Shown here one piece after another: positions 15,625-25,071 of a stretch of 32,307 bases of DNA. The notes beneath the pieces are model-generated. The model saw only the letters and a program-made list of their open reading frames with translations, ran no database searches and was not told the origin of the DNA. Origin of the DNA: Cryobacterium breve (GTDB taxonomy: Bacteria > Actinomycetota > Actinomycetes > Actinomycetales > Microbacteriaceae); NCBI RefSeq assembly GCF_004402375.1, contig NZ_SOGJ01000035.1, positions 1 through 32,307 on the forward strand, given 5' to 3'. Numbering within the stretch: the first letter of the stretch is position 1; each line of letters opens with the position of its first letter. Position numbers and translations under genes: made by a program.

Positions 15625-15670
15625 CGGTGTCTCCTTGCGGGTTCTGGGCGGTCGGGTGATTCGTGGTCGG

Positions 15671-16342
15671 TCAGAGCGAGACAAGGGTGGTGCCGGTGCG
15701 GCCGAGCCCGGCCGAGACCTGTGCGGCTGCGGTCGCCAGCAGCGGGCCGTAGCGACGGATGTCCGCGGGCTCCACCCGGTAGCTCGGGATGACCAGGCTC
15801 AGGGCGGCGACCGTTCTCGTTTCCGAGCGGATGGGCGCGGCCAGGGCCGTGACGTCCGTTTCGACGCCGCGTTCGACGACCACGTAGCCGGTTTCGGGGG
15901 TGTGCCCGGTGAGCACCTGCCCGGCCGCCGAGCGTTCGAGCGGCACGGTGCGGCCGACCCAGCTCGCGTGTCGCACCGAGTGGGTGCCCTCCACGATGGC
16001 GATGTAGAGCCCGGTGGCGTCGTGGCCCTCGATGCTGAGGTAGACGGACTCTCCGGTCTCGGCAACGAGCCGTTGCATGGCCGGGCGGGAGAGGGTGACC
16101 AGCGACTCGCTGCTGAGCGATTGCGCGCCGAGTTGGATGATGCGGCTGCCCGGCCGGTACGCGCCGTCGTCGGTCTTCTGCACGAAGCCGCGGGTCTCAA
16201 GCGTGCGCAACAGGCGCAGGGCCGTGCTCGGCGCAAGGTCGACGGCACGGGAGCTCTCCGAGAGCGTGAGGCCGTCGGCGTCGCAGATCACGGCTAGCAG
16301 GTCGAGGGCGCGCTCCACGGTGCGGGTGGATGATTCTGCCAT
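15671..16342 (-). CDS. IclR-family regulator at the head of the hut operon
   Basis: A 223-residue protein. The N-terminal winged helix (residues 5-60) reads [49 protein letters not shown]. The C-terminal IclR effector domain (about 75-215) contains [37 protein letters not shown] and the family-typical [14 protein letters not shown] strands. The ATG at 16342 has AGGAG 6 nt upstream. It is the first gene of iclR-hutU-M20-hutF-hutI, so it is probably autoregulated; a perfect palindrome overlaps its -10 region. The inducer is likely urocanate or a later hut intermediate (inference). A second, longer IclR protein lies beside hutH. Confidence 0.92.
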   Translation of the reverse strand: MAESSTRTVERALDLLAVICDADGLTLSESSRAVDLAPSTALRLLRTLETRGFVQKTDDGAYRPGSRIIQLGAQSLSSESLVTLSRPAMQRLVAETGESVYLSIEGHDATGLYIAIVEGTHSVRHASWVGRTVPLERSAAGQVLTGHTPETGYVVVERGVETDVTALAAPIRSETRTVAALSLVIPSYRVEPADIRRYGPLLATAAAQVSAGLGRTGTTLVSL

Positions 16343-16379
16343 GGCTGCTCCTGCTGTTCAATTACCTAACTTCCTGCCA

Positions 16380-16411
16380 TTCAGTAAAACTGAAATTTCA
16401 CCCATTGGCAA
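16380..16411 (-). promoter_or_regulatory. hut operon promoter with overlapping IclR-type operator
   Basis: On the minus strand TTGCCA (16406-16411) and TTTACT (16383-16388) form -35 and -10 hexamers with exactly 17 bp between them. The palindrome TTCAGTAAAACTGAA (16380-16394; 6-bp arms, 3-nt centre) covers the -10. A dimeric regulator bound there would block transcription; the adjacent IclR protein is the obvious candidate. Confidence 0.65.
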
Positions 16412-16450
16412 GGTGTCACAAGAATCCCGGAGCACCGGGTCAGTCGGTGT

Positions 16451-16505
16451 ACCGACAGCGGTGTGGGTGCACGGGCCGGCCGCCGCGCCCCTTCACGCTG
16501 TCGGT
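16451..16505 (-). terminator. Inverted repeat downstream of the M23 gene
   Basis: ACCGACAGCG (16451-16460) is complementary to CGCTGTCGGT (16496-16505), with a 35-nt GC-rich loop. It begins 24 nt after the M23 stop on the minus strand. A smaller palindrome, GTCGGT-GT-ACCGAC, overlaps its outer end (16443-16456). It is a probable termination structure. Confidence 0.45.
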
Positions 16506-16528
16506 TCGGGGTCTGCCGGAGGAGCCGG

Positions 16529-18268
16529 TCAGTCGAACCCCACGCCGCGCTGCGCCAGGAACGGCTGCGGGTCGATGGCGGTGCCGTTGACCCGCACCTC
16601 GAAATGCAGGTGGCAGCCTGTGGAGGCGCCGGTGCTGCCGACGCTCGCGATGACCTGCCCGGCGATGACCGTTTCGCCCACACTCACGACGGTCTGGCCC
16701 TCGGCCAGGTGTGCGTAGCCGGTGGCGGCTCCGCTGCCGTGCTCGATCAGGATCCAATTGCCGTAGGTGCCCAGGCGTTCGGACGCCGTCACGACCCCGG
16801 CGCTCGCCGCGTAGACGGCCGCCCCGCACGCCGCGGCGATATCGGTGCCGCGGTGGAAGTCGCTCACCTCAGGGAGTGGGCGATCGGGCCGGGGACCGTA
16901 GCCGTCCGAGCGGGATCCGATCGCGGGCGCGGCCCAGCCCTGGGCGCTCAGCTGACCTCGGAGCCGGCCGCTGAAATTGTCGGTGGCGGCTACTGGCGAC
17001 GGGTCAGGCAGCGGAGTCAGGGAGAGGGCGACCGGTGTGCTCGCGGCGAGATCGGCCACCTCGGCGGCGGCCGCGTCGAGTTGCTGCTGAGCGTCTTCCA
17101 TGGCGATGCGGGTGGCGGCGAGCGGGATGGCCTCAAGGGTCGTCCGCAGTACGGCGTCCTGGTCCTGCAGGGCCTTCTCGCGCTTGGTCTCGGCGTCAAC
17201 GCGAGCATGCACTTCGTCGAGGCTGGCCGTGAGCCGGTCCAGGGTGTCGATTGTGGCGAGTCCGGCGAGCAGATCGCTGCCTGTCCGGTCACCGGCGAGC
17301 AGCACGTCGACGACCTCTGGGCCCGACTGTTGCAGGTTTGCGCGCACGAGCGTGGCCAGTGCCCGGCGGGATGCTTCAGCCATCGCGGTAGCGGCGGCGC
17401 CGAGGTTGCGCACGAGGTCGGCCTGCCGGGCTGCGGCGTCGTAGTCGGCCCTGGTCGTTGCGTAGGCGAGTTTCGCGGCGTCATACGTGCTCTGGGCGCG
17501 GCTGTGCCGACTCAAAGCAGCACTGTAGGAGGCCGCGTGTTGGGCTCGGGCACGCTCAGCGGATGCCTGTTCGATGGCACGAAGGCGCCCGGTCGAGGCA
17601 GTGGCCTTCGCTGCGGCTGCCCGCGAGGCGGCGGCCTGCGCGGCGGACGCCTCGGCTGCGCCGGCTCTTTGCACGGCGGAGCGGTCGACCGTCGGAGCCG
17701 CGCCGGCCGTCGCGGGGGGAACGGCCGGTGGCGGCTCCGGTGTGGGGGTGGACGTGGTCGGCGGCGTCGACGACGGGGTGGGTGTCGGCGTAGCATCCGG
17801 AACGGTCGGCGTAGCCGTGGGAGCTGGCGTCGGCTCCGGGGTCGGAGTGGGAGTGGGAGCTGGCGTCGGCTCCGGGGTCGGAGCGGGAGCTGGGGTCGGC
17901 TCCGGGGTCACAGTGGGAGCGGGCGCTGGGAAAGGCTCCGGTGTGGGGGAGGGTTCCGGCGGCGTGGGATTGGCCGGCTCCGTGCTGGTCGGTTCTGTGC
18001 TGGTCCGTGCGGGGTTGGGCGCGCCCGGTGGCGTGGGGGTTGCTGTGGGTCCGGTTGGCACTTCGGGCACGGCCGTGGGCGTCGCATCCATCACGGTTTC
18101 TGCCCCTGAGACCGGCGCCGGGTCGTCGGCCTGAGCCTGGGCCGGTTGCGGGACGCCGACGAGCGCCAGTGCGACGATCACGATCGACGCGAGGGTAAGA
18201 GTTGGACGACGACCTACAGGCGCAGGCGGTCGACGGGTGGTTCGATGAGCTCTCGGGGTGACGTTCAT
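16529..18268 (-). CDS. Secreted M23 peptidase with Pro/Thr-rich stalk and coiled coil
   Basis: A 579-residue exported protein. A signal peptide ends near residue 45 (LASIVIVALALVGVPQPAQAQA). Residues about 55-190 are a low-complexity Pro/Thr/Glu stalk encoded by 30/36-bp repeats. Residues about 195-420 are Ala-rich and helical, probably a coiled coil as in NlpC/EnvC/CwlO-type cell-wall hydrolases. The M23 (LytM) domain is C-terminal: FHRGTDIAAACG gives Zn ligands H472 and D476, GYAHL gives the catalytic His, and HLHFEV (H553/H555) completes the site. All catalytic residues are present, so it is predicted to be an active peptidoglycan endopeptidase outside the membrane. The ATG at 18268 has a weak Shine-Dalgarno. 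The gene stands between iclR and the SARP gene. Confidence 0.9.
   Translation of the reverse strand: MNVTPRAHRTTRRPPAPVGRRPTLTLASIVIVALALVGVPQPAQAQADDPAPVSGAETVMDATPTAVPEVPTGPTATPTPPGAPNPARTSTEPTSTEPANPTPPEPSPTPEPFPAPAPTVTPEPTPAPAPTPEPTPAPTPTPTPEPTPAPTATPTVPDATPTPTPSSTPPTTSTPTPEPPPAVPPATAGAAPTVDRSAVQRAGAAEASAAQAAASRAAAAKATASTGRLRAIEQASAERARAQHAASYSAALSRHSRAQSTYDAAKLAYATTRADYDAAARQADLVRNLGAAATAMAEASRRALATLVRANLQQSGPEVVDVLLAGDRTGSDLLAGLATIDTLDRLTASLDEVHARVDAETKREKALQDQDAVLRTTLEAIPLAATRIAMEDAQQQLDAAAAEVADLAASTPVALSLTPLPDPSPVAATDNFSGRLRGQLSAQGWAAPAIGSRSDGYGPRPDRPLPEVSDFHRGTDIAAACGAAVYAASAGVVTASERLGTYGNWILIEHGSGAATGYAHLAEGQTVVSVGETVIAGQVIASVGSTGASTGCHLHFEVRVNGTAIDPQPFLAQRGVGFD
17819..17914 (-). 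repeat. Tandem repeat coding for the PTPEP stalk
   Basis: A unit containing GGAGCTGGCGTCGGCTCC recurs at 17819, 17855 and 17885 (spacings 36 and 30 bp; the third copy has one change). It encodes the PEPTPAPTPT-like stalk of the M23 protein. Such repeats readily change copy number, so stalk length may vary between strains. Confidence 0.7.
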
Positions 18269-18397
18269 GAGCCAGGGCGATCCGTTTTCGTGGGATGGAC
18301 GAACAGGTCGACAGCGTCGGCGGGTGTCATCATGGCATGGGCCCCGGGGGCAGACAAGCGGTGACGGCACCCCGTGCTTGTGATCGCGGCGCGCATG

Positions 18398-19390
18398 TCA
18401 GGCCTCGATTCGCACGCGGCGGAGGAAGGAATCGACCACCTTTCCGGCCTCCCGGAGCGACTCCCGTGCGGGCAGGTCCGCGTGCGGGTGGGTGGCTCCC
18501 ACCACGGGGCGCGTGGCGCGTCGATGCTGGTCGTGCAGCATCAGCAAAGCCGCGAGCACATAGGAAAGTTCACCGTCGGCCGTGGCTTGCAGGAGTCTGA
18601 CCTGCGCGGCGCGCAGAATGCCGCCGGGCGCGCAACCCAGCTCCCGATCGAGAGCCTGGCGGAAGCTCTCGTAGGCTTGGAGCCCCTCGGCGGGCCGGCC
18701 GGCCTGTTCCAGACCCAGGACGAGGGCAGTCCAGGCATGCTCGTTGAGCGGGTCGTCGACCAGCGCCAGGTGCGCCCAGCCCACGGCCTCCTCCGCGAGG
18801 CAGAGCGCGGACGCCGACTCGGCGGCCATGATCCGGGCTGCGCTCACGCGGGCCGAGTGCAGGGCGCGCTCCTCGGCGGCCCAGAGAGGGAGGAGCTCGT
18901 CGCCGAGTAGGGGGGCGGTCGCCAGTGTCAGTGCCTCGCGCAGCATCGGCAGCCCCGTGGCTGCGTCGGACTGCTGAGCGTGCCGATACAGGGTGTCGAA
19001 CCGATCAAGATCGAGTTCGACGAGTGACCGTTCGATCACATACCCGCCGTTGACGGTCTGCAGCGGACCGGTTCGGCTGCTTCCGGGTTGAAGGTGACGG
19101 CGCAACACGCAGACGTAGCTCTCCAACGTCGGCAGTGCCTCAGCCGGCGGATGTCCGTCCCAGAGGAGTGCGATCAGGCGTTCCTTGGAGAGGGGCCTCC
19201 CGAGTTGCAGTAGAAGGAGCTCCAGGATCTGACGGGGCTTGGTTCCGCCTAGATCGTGGGCGGAGAGACGTGTGCCGCTTCGGTCTATTCGGAGGGTGCC
19301 GAGAATTCGAATCGTGAGAGGTGTGGGGGTGGCTGGTTGTAGTTGTAGTTGTTCGCTTGATGGCCCGGGTGAGCCATGGGTAGTTTCCAT
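18398..19390 (-). CDS. SARP-type transcriptional regulator (OmpR-like DNA-binding plus BTAD)
   Basis: A 330-residue protein. Residues 24-120 form the OmpR/PhoB-like winged helix of SARP proteins: LTIRILGTLRIDRSGTRL, GGTKPRQILELLLLQLGRPLSKERLIALLWDG and LESYVCVLRRHLQPG. Residues about 125-290 form a bacterial transcriptional activator domain: LDRFDTLYRHA, LTLATAPLLGDELLPLWAAEERALHSARV, then TPR-like helices with LNEHAWTALVLGLEQAGRPAEGLQAYESFRQAL. The ATG at 19390 has a GGAGG Shine-Dalgarno 5 nt upstream. The gene is divergent from the peroxidase across 218 bp. SARPs usually activate neighbouring clusters, so the peroxidase/oxidase genes are the plausible target (inference). No antibiotic biosynthesis genes are present. 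Confidence 0.92.
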   Translation of the reverse strand: METTHGSPGPSSEQLQLQPATPTPLTIRILGTLRIDRSGTRLSAHDLGGTKPRQILELLLLQLGRPLSKERLIALLWDGHPPAEALPTLESYVCVLRRHLQPGSSRTGPLQTVNGGYVIERSLVELDLDRFDTLYRHAQQSDAATGLPMLREALTLATAPLLGDELLPLWAAEERALHSARVSAARIMAAESASALCLAEEAVGWAHLALVDDPLNEHAWTALVLGLEQAGRPAEGLQAYESFRQALDRELGCAPGGILRAAQVRLLQATADGELSYVLAALLMLHDQHRRATRPVVGATHPHADLPARESLREAGKVVDSFLRRVRIEA

Positions 19391-19471
19391 GACGGCCTCC
19401 AATGATGGATTGGGTCCCATCGTGATCACACCGACGGGGGGCGGAAAGCCGCAGGTGGGGGAGCGGCCGGT

Positions 19472-19488
19472 CCCCAAAATTAGGGGTA
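19472..19488. promoter_or_regulatory. CCCC-N7-GGGGTA site in the SARP/peroxidase intergenic region
   Basis: CCCCAAAATTAGGGGTA matches the site at 29764-29780 upstream of the response-regulator gene in the form CCCC-N7-GGGGTA. It lies 120 bp upstream of the peroxidase ATG and 81 bp upstream of the SARP ATG. The G/C arms are palindromic. It is a candidate operator for the nearby NarL-type response regulator. Confidence 0.5.
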
Positions 19489-19608
19489 TCGAATCCTTGC
19501 AATCATGCAGTCCGTCCACGCCCGAGTCGACCGAGAAATTCTCAAGAATTCCACAAGGTGGCCGTCACACCCTTACAACTCCCATCACTTTCAAGAGGCA
19601 GGTGTGTC

Positions 19609-22600
19609 ATGAAACTTCCCGAGAGCAAGAACGGCGCCGGCAACGACGGATCTAGAGGATTCACTCGGAGAGGCCGGCCGTCGGGCCAGAGCCCCGACGC
19701 ATCCGGAGCCCGCGCAGTCTCCCGATCGATGCGGGCGCTGGCGGTGGGAACAGCACTGGCGCTGTTCGCCACTCTCGGGCTGCCCGCCACGGCGATGACA
19801 GCTGCCGCGGCCCCCGTTGGCCAGGGATTCACGGTCACCGCCGCCGATCTGGCGTACATCCTGAAGCAGATCAAGATTTCTGAAGCCCACGTCGCCAACA
19901 CCACCTCGGCCACCGGGCTCTGCGGCGCTCTCGTCGGAACGGGGCCCAACCAGATTCCGGATGCCCTGACGGCCTACGGACTCCGCACAGTGGACGGTTC
20001 CTGCAACAACCTGATCCCCGGGAGAGAGGCCTTCGGCGCCGCGGACGAACTGTTCACGCGGCTGACCACCCCGGTCTTCAGTGCGGCGGAAGCCAACCCG
20101 CCCCTCTTCGGGCCTCCGGCAGCGTCGACTTACGGGTCGACGGCCGGCACCGTCTTCGACAGTCAGCCGCGCTCGATCAGCAACCTGATCGTGGACCAGA
20201 CCGCGACCAACCCGGCGGCGGTCGCCGCGGCCGGCACGCCCGTGCGCACCCAGGGCAACCTCGGGATCGTGCCGTGCACCACCGACCCGCAGCCGCTGGC
20301 CGACCCCGTCGTCGTGGGCGTACCCGCGGGCTGCGTGCCCAGCGGAGACACCCTGTTCATCCCCAACGTCACGACCGACGTGGGCCTGTCGCCGCCGTAC
20401 AACTCGCTGTTTACCCTGTTCGGTCAGTTCTTCGACCACGGGGTCGACCAGACGGTCAAGGGCGGCGGAACGGTCTTCGTGCCGCTCAACGTGGACGACC
20501 CGCTGCGCACCAAGGGACCGGACGGCATCGTCGGAAACGGTGACGAGGTGCCGGCCAACCAGGCCTTCATGGTGCTGACCCGAGGTCAGAACCAGCCCGG
20601 CGCCGACGGCCTCCTGGGCACCGCCGACGATGTGCGCAACGCGAAAAACACCGACTCGCCGTTCGTCGACCAGTCTCAGACCTACACGTCCCACGCTTCC
20701 CACCAGCTCTTCCTGCGGGAATACGTGAACAACGTCGACGGTAAACCGGTCTCCACCGGCAAGCTCCTCGGCGGGCCGGCCGGGCCCACCGCCGGCGGCA
20801 TGTCCACCTGGGCCACGGTCAAGACGCAGGCCCGAAACCTTCTCGGCCTCGCCCTGTCGGACCAGGACGTCACCAATGTCCCCCTGATGGCGGTCGACCC
20901 CTACGGCAAGTTCATTCCCGGCCCGGTCAGCGGACTCCCGCAGTATGCGACAGCGACCGGCCTGGTCGAGGGCAACCTCGCTGTGCCCGTGCCGGTTCCG
21001 GCCAACGTGCTGCACTTCAGCACTCCCTTTTTGACTGATATCGCACACAACGCGGAGCCCAAGGTGGGCCTCCTGCCCGATGAAGACGCCACGGCTTCGG
21101 CGGACTTCGCCAGCCAGCCGGCGGGCACCTATGACAACGAAATGCTGGACCTGCACTTCGCGGCCGGTGACGGACGCGTGAACGAGAACATCGGACTCAC
21201 TGCCATCCATCAGGTCTTCCACTCCGAGCACGACCGCCTGGCCGTGGAGTTCAAGACCACTCTCACCAACGACACGTCGGCCAAGGGTGTTGCGGCGCTG
21301 GCGGAATGGAAGCTGGCGTCCGGCGCGGACGGCTGGAACGGTGAACGCCTGTTCCAGGCTGCCCGGTTTGTGACCGAAATGGAGTACCAGCACCTGGTGT
21401 TCGAGGAATTCGGACGCAAGGTCCAGCCGGCCATCCAGCCCTTCCTCTCCTACAACACCGACGTCAACCCGGCCGTCACGGCGGAGTTCGCCCACGCGGT
21501 CTACCGCTTCGGACACTCGATGCTGACCGAGACGATCTCGCGCACGAACCCCGACGGATCCGACAACTCCATCTCGCTGCTGGAGGGTTTCCTGAACCCG
21601 CCCTCCTACACCGACGGCGGCAGTGCGGGCGCTCTCACCTCCGAGCAGGCGGCCGGCAGCGTCATCATGGGCATGAGCGACCAGGTCGGCAACGAACTCG
21701 ATGAGTTCGTGACCGACACCCTCCGGAGCAACCTGCTGGGCCTGCCTCTGGACCTCGCGGCGATCAACATGACCCGTGCCCGGTCGGAGGGCGTCCCTCC
21801 GCTGAACGAGGTGCGGCGCCAGATCAATGACGCTACGAGCGACGGTCAGCTGACCCCGTACACAAGCTGGGCAGATTTCGGGCAGAACATCAAACACCCG
21901 GAATCGCTGACCAACTTCGTTGCGGCTTACGGCACCTATCCGACCATCACCGCCGAAACGACGCTGGCCGGCAAACGGGCAGCGGCCACCGCGATCGTCG
22001 ACCCGGGCCCGGGCATCTCACCCACCGCTGACGCGCTGAACTTCATGAACAGCGCCGGGCCCTGGGCAGGCCAGGAGACCGGCCTCAACAAAGTCGACCT
22101 CTGGGTCGGTGGACTCGCCGAGAAGACGAACCTCTTCGGCGGCCTGCTCGGCAGCACGTTCAACTACGTGTTCGAGAATCAGATGACCGACCTGCAGAAT
22201 GGCGACCGCCTGTACTACCTGGTGCGCACACCCGGCATGAACCTGAGGGCGCAGCTCGAGGGCAACTCGTTCGCCGAGATGATCATGCGCAACACGGATG
22301 CGCACACCCTCAAAGCGGATGCCTTCGCCACGGCCGACTGCAAGTTCCAGCTGGGCAATCTGGCCGGTACGTCGGCCGGCTACCTCGCATCCGGACCGAC
22401 CGTGACCGACGATCCGGCATCCGAGTGCAACGAGGGAGCGCTGCTCCTGCGCAAGCCGGACGGCACGATCCAGTACAAGGCGATCAACACGGAGGACCCG
22501 TCCGGGATCAACGGGCAGGCCGTCTACAACGGCACCGCCGGGGTGGACCGGGTCGCCGCCGGAAACGACAACGACACCGTCCTCGGCAACGACGGTGACG

Positions 22601-25059
22601 ACGTGATCGACGGCCAGGGTGGCGACGACGTCGTCCTGGGCGGCGCGGGTAACGACCGGATCACCGACTCCGCCGGTAACGACGTGCCGAAGGGCGGTCC
22701 CGGCAACGACTACATCAATGCCGGAATCGGCCTCGACATCCTGATGCCGGGTGACGGCTCCGACTTCAGCCTCGGCGGCGCCAATGACAACGAGACATTC
22801 GCCGGCGAAGGCAACGACTTCGCACATGCGGGTGACGGTGCCGACGTCGTATTCGGTGACAGCGGCGACGACTGGATCCAAGGTGGTTCGGGCATCGACC
22901 TGCTCATCGGTGACCACGGGGCGCCGTTCTTCGACGACCCGGCCCAGACGAAGCCCGGCAACGACGTGTTCGTCGGCCAGGCCGGTGCGAACGACTACGA
23001 CGCCGAGGGTGGCGACGACGTGATGACGTCGAACGCGACCATCGACCGGTATGCGGGGGCGGCCGGGTTCGACTGGGTGATCCACCAGTACGACACGGTT
23101 CCGGCCGACGACGACATGATGATCAACAACAATCTGGTGGGCGTGCCGCTCCCGGTCGTGGTCAACCGCGACCGGTGGCAGGAAGCGGAGGCCAACTCCG
23201 GCTCCCGGTTCAATGACATCCTCCGAGGCGACGACGCAGTGCCCAGCACCGTTGGTGGTGCCGGCTTCAGTGGCTGCGACGTGCTCGACCAGACCGGCAT
23301 CGACCGTATCAGCGGGCTGGGAACGATTCTTCCGGTGCCGACCACCCCACTCGGCCCCGTGGAGGAGGCATCCGCGATGGGTGCCTGCCCGCTCGAGGGT
23401 CCGGTCTGGGGCGACGGCAACATCCTCCTCGGCGGTCTCGGTGGTGACACCGTTGAGGGTCGTGGCGGCAACGACGTCATCGACGGTGACCGGTACCTGC
23501 GGGTGCGGATCAGCGTTCGGGACGCGGCCGGCGCAGAGATCGGCAGCACCGAGCTCATGGAACGTCCTTACCAGACCGGCAACACGCGCACCCTGGCAGC
23601 GGATGTCGCATCCGGCGTCATCGATCCCGGCAACTTGGTCGTGGTGCGGGAGGTCGTCTCTCCGACCGCGGTCGAGACCGCCGGCCAGATCGACTCGGCG
23701 GTGTTCTCCGACGTGGCCGCGAACTACACCGTGACGACCGTCGGAGGAGCACTCGGCTCTCCCGGTGCCGTCACGACCGTGGCACACAACGGGGGTGGCC
23801 AGAACGGCACAGACACCGTGCGCAACGTGGAACGCCTGCTGTTCTCCGACAGCGTGCTCCCCGGCGTTCCCGCCATCGGCATCGCGGTCGCCGGCAACGC
23901 GCAGGCCACGGTGAACTGGACCGCATCCGCTGTCGGCATCCCCACCGGCTTCCTGGTGCGGGTGCTCGACTCGGCCGGCGTCGCGGTCGGTGTCGACCGG
24001 GTGGTTGTGGCCGGTCAGACCAGCCTGATCGTGACCGGGCTGACCAACGGCTCCAGCTACACCTTCCAGGTCGCGGCGACCAACGAGCTGGGCACGAGTG
24101 CCTTCTCGGCTCCGTCCAACGCGGTGACACCTCTCGTGCCGCCGGCCGTGGCAGGAGCGCCCACCATCGGAACCCCCACAGCGGGCGTCGCCTCAGCGAC
24201 CGTCAACTGGACCGCCCCCGCCCCCAACGGCGAACCGGAGATCACCGGATACTCGGTGCGGGTGTTCTCCGGAACCACACTGGTGCGTACCCAGGCTGTC
24301 ACCGGAAACGTCGGAACGGTCGTGGTGACCGAGCTGACCAACGCAACGGCCTACACGTTCGACGTGGCGGCGGTCAACGCGGCGGGAACCGGCGCCTCCT
24401 CGGCTCGCTCCGCGGCGGTGACTCCGCGAGCGGAGTTCGTCGCTCCCACCGTTACGGCACGCACTCCGGTCTCGGGCGCCCGTGCCGTCAGCCAGACCGC
24501 GAATCTGAACGCAACGTTCAGTGAACCGGTCACGGGAGTCAACGGCGCGACGTTCGTGCTCCGGCTCGGCACCGCGGTGATCCCTGCCGCGGTGACCTAC
24601 AACGCGGAGACCTGGGTGGCGACTCTGAACCCAAACGCCACGCTGATCGCCGACGGCACCTACACGGCCACCCTCTCGGGAATCACGGACCTGGCGGGCA
24701 ACCCGATGGTGGACAGCTCGTGGACCTTCATCACCGGCCCGGCCCCGACCATCGACTCGATGAGTCCCGCACCGGGTGCCACCGGGGTTGCGCTCAACCG
24801 GGACGTGGTCGTGAAGTTCACTGAGGCCGTCACTGGCGTCTCCGCCACGACGGTTCGGATCACCCGGGTCTCGGACGGCTCCGTGATCGCCGGCACGATC
24901 ACGCTGTCGAATGCCGACCGACGAGTGACGATCAACCCGACCGCCACGCTGCTCGCGAACACCCGGTACCGCGTCACCATCACCGGGGGCACGGGCGACA
25001 TTCGGGACCTGGCCGGCAACCCGTTCGCCACCCGCACCTGGGTGTTCACGACCCGCTAG
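19609..25059 (+). CDS. Secreted animal-type heme peroxidase with RTX, FN3 and Ig-like domains
   Basis: A 1816-residue exported protein. A signal peptide lies at about 38-68 (MRALAVGTALALFATLGLPATAMTAAAA) after a long basic N-region. Residues about 190-890 form an animal heme peroxidase (peroxidase/cyclooxygenase superfamily): FGQFFDHGVDQ with distal H277, GRVNENIGLTAIHQVFHSEHDRLA with R523, and YRFGHSM with proximal H636. At about 974-1150 there are roughly a dozen RTX-type calcium nonapeptides (GGAGNDRI, GGSGIDLL), with more at 1268-1294. Two FN3 domains (about 1418-1608) and two SbsA/Big_5-like domains (about 1612-1816) end the protein; there is no LPXTG anchor. RTX-bearing peroxidases include MopA, implicated in Mn(II) oxidation. 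The ATG has AGGTG nearby; a GTG 17 codons upstream is less likely. SARP is divergent; the oxidase follows. Confidence 0.9.
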   Translation: MKLPESKNGAGNDGSRGFTRRGRPSGQSPDASGARAVSRSMRALAVGTALALFATLGLPATAMTAAAAPVGQGFTVTAADLAYILKQIKISEAHVANTTSATGLCGALVGTGPNQIPDALTAYGLRTVDGSCNNLIPGREAFGAADELFTRLTTPVFSAAEANPPLFGPPAASTYGSTAGTVFDSQPRSISNLIVDQTATNPAAVAAAGTPVRTQGNLGIVPCTTDPQPLADPVVVGVPAGCVPSGDTLFIPNVTTDVGLSPPYNSLFTLFGQFFDHGVDQTVKGGGTVFVPLNVDDPLRTKGPDGIVGNGDEVPANQAFMVLTRGQNQPGADGLLGTADDVRNAKNTDSPFVDQSQTYTSHASHQLFLREYVNNVDGKPVSTGKLLGGPAGPTAGGMSTWATVKTQARNLLGLALSDQDVTNVPLMAVDPYGKFIPGPVSGLPQYATATGLVEGNLAVPVPVPANVLHFSTPFLTDIAHNAEPKVGLLPDEDATASADFASQPAGTYDNEMLDLHFAAGDGRVNENIGLTAIHQVFHSEHDRLAVEFKTTLTNDTSAKGVAALAEWKLASGADGWNGERLFQAARFVTEMEYQHLVFEEFGRKVQPAIQPFLSYNTDVNPAVTAEFAHAVYRFGHSMLTETISRTNPDGSDNSISLLEGFLNPPSYTDGGSAGALTSEQAAGSVIMGMSDQVGNELDEFVTDTLRSNLLGLPLDLAAINMTRARSEGVPPLNEVRRQINDATSDGQLTPYTSWADFGQNIKHPESLTNFVAAYGTYPTITAETTLAGKRAAATAIVDPGPGISPTADALNFMNSAGPWAGQETGLNKVDLWVGGLAEKTNLFGGLLGSTFNYVFENQMTDLQNGDRLYYLVRTPGMNLRAQLEGNSFAEMIMRNTDAHTLKADAFATADCKFQLGNLAGTSAGYLASGPTVTDDPASECNEGALLLRKPDGTIQYKAINTEDPSGINGQAVYNGTAGVDRVAAGNDNDTVLGNDGDDVIDGQGGDDVVLGGAGNDRITDSAGNDVPKGGPGNDYINAGIGLDILMPGDGSDFSLGGANDNETFAGEGNDFAHAGDGADVVFGDSGDDWIQGGSGIDLLIGDHGAPFFDDPAQTKPGNDVFVGQAGANDYDAEGGDDVMTSNATIDRYAGAAGFDWVIHQYDTVPADDDMMINNNLVGVPLPVVVNRDRWQEAEANSGSRFNDILRGDDAVPSTVGGAGFSGCDVLDQTGIDRISGLGTILPVPTTPLGPVEEASAMGACPLEGPVWGDGNILLGGLGGDTVEGRGGNDVIDGDRYLRVRISVRDAAGAEIGSTELMERPYQTGNTRTLAADVASGVIDPGNLVVVREVVSPTAVETAGQIDSAVFSDVAANYTVTTVGGALGSPGAVTTVAHNGGGQNGTDTVRNVERLLFSDSVLPGVPAIGIAVAGNAQATVNWTASAVGIPTGFLVRVLDSAGVAVGVDRVVVAGQTSLIVTGLTNGSSYTFQVAATNELGTSAFSAPSNAVTPLVPPAVAGAPTIGTPTAGVASATVNWTAPAPNGEPEITGYSVRVFSGTTLVRTQAVTGNVGTVVVTELTNATAYTFDVAAVNAAGTGASSARSAAVTPRAEFVAPTVTARTPVSGARAVSQTANLNATFSEPVTGVNGATFVLRLGTAVIPAAVTYNAETWVATLNPNATLIADGTYTATLSGITDLAGNPMVDSSWTFITGPAPTIDSMSPAPGATGVALNRDVVVKFTEAVTGVSATTVRITRVSDGSVIAGTITLSNADRRVTINPTATLLANTRYRVTITGGTGDIRDLAGNPFATRTWVFTTR

Positions 25060-25071
25060 GCACCATCCCCT

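Noticed and set aside
19541..19595. CAAG words 11 bp apart (19543, 19554) as SARP binding repeats
   Set aside because: Only two short words fit the 11-bp period and no clear promoter is placed against them. Too weak to call.
19591..21897. 768-codon open frame on the minus strand within the peroxidase gene
   Set aside because: The opposite strand encodes the intact peroxidase with all catalytic motifs, and the antisense product shows no recognisable pattern.
22018..23787. 589-codon minus-strand frame opposite the RTX repeats
   Set aside because: Its regular Val/Asp/His pattern is simply the reverse reading of the Gly-Asp repeats.
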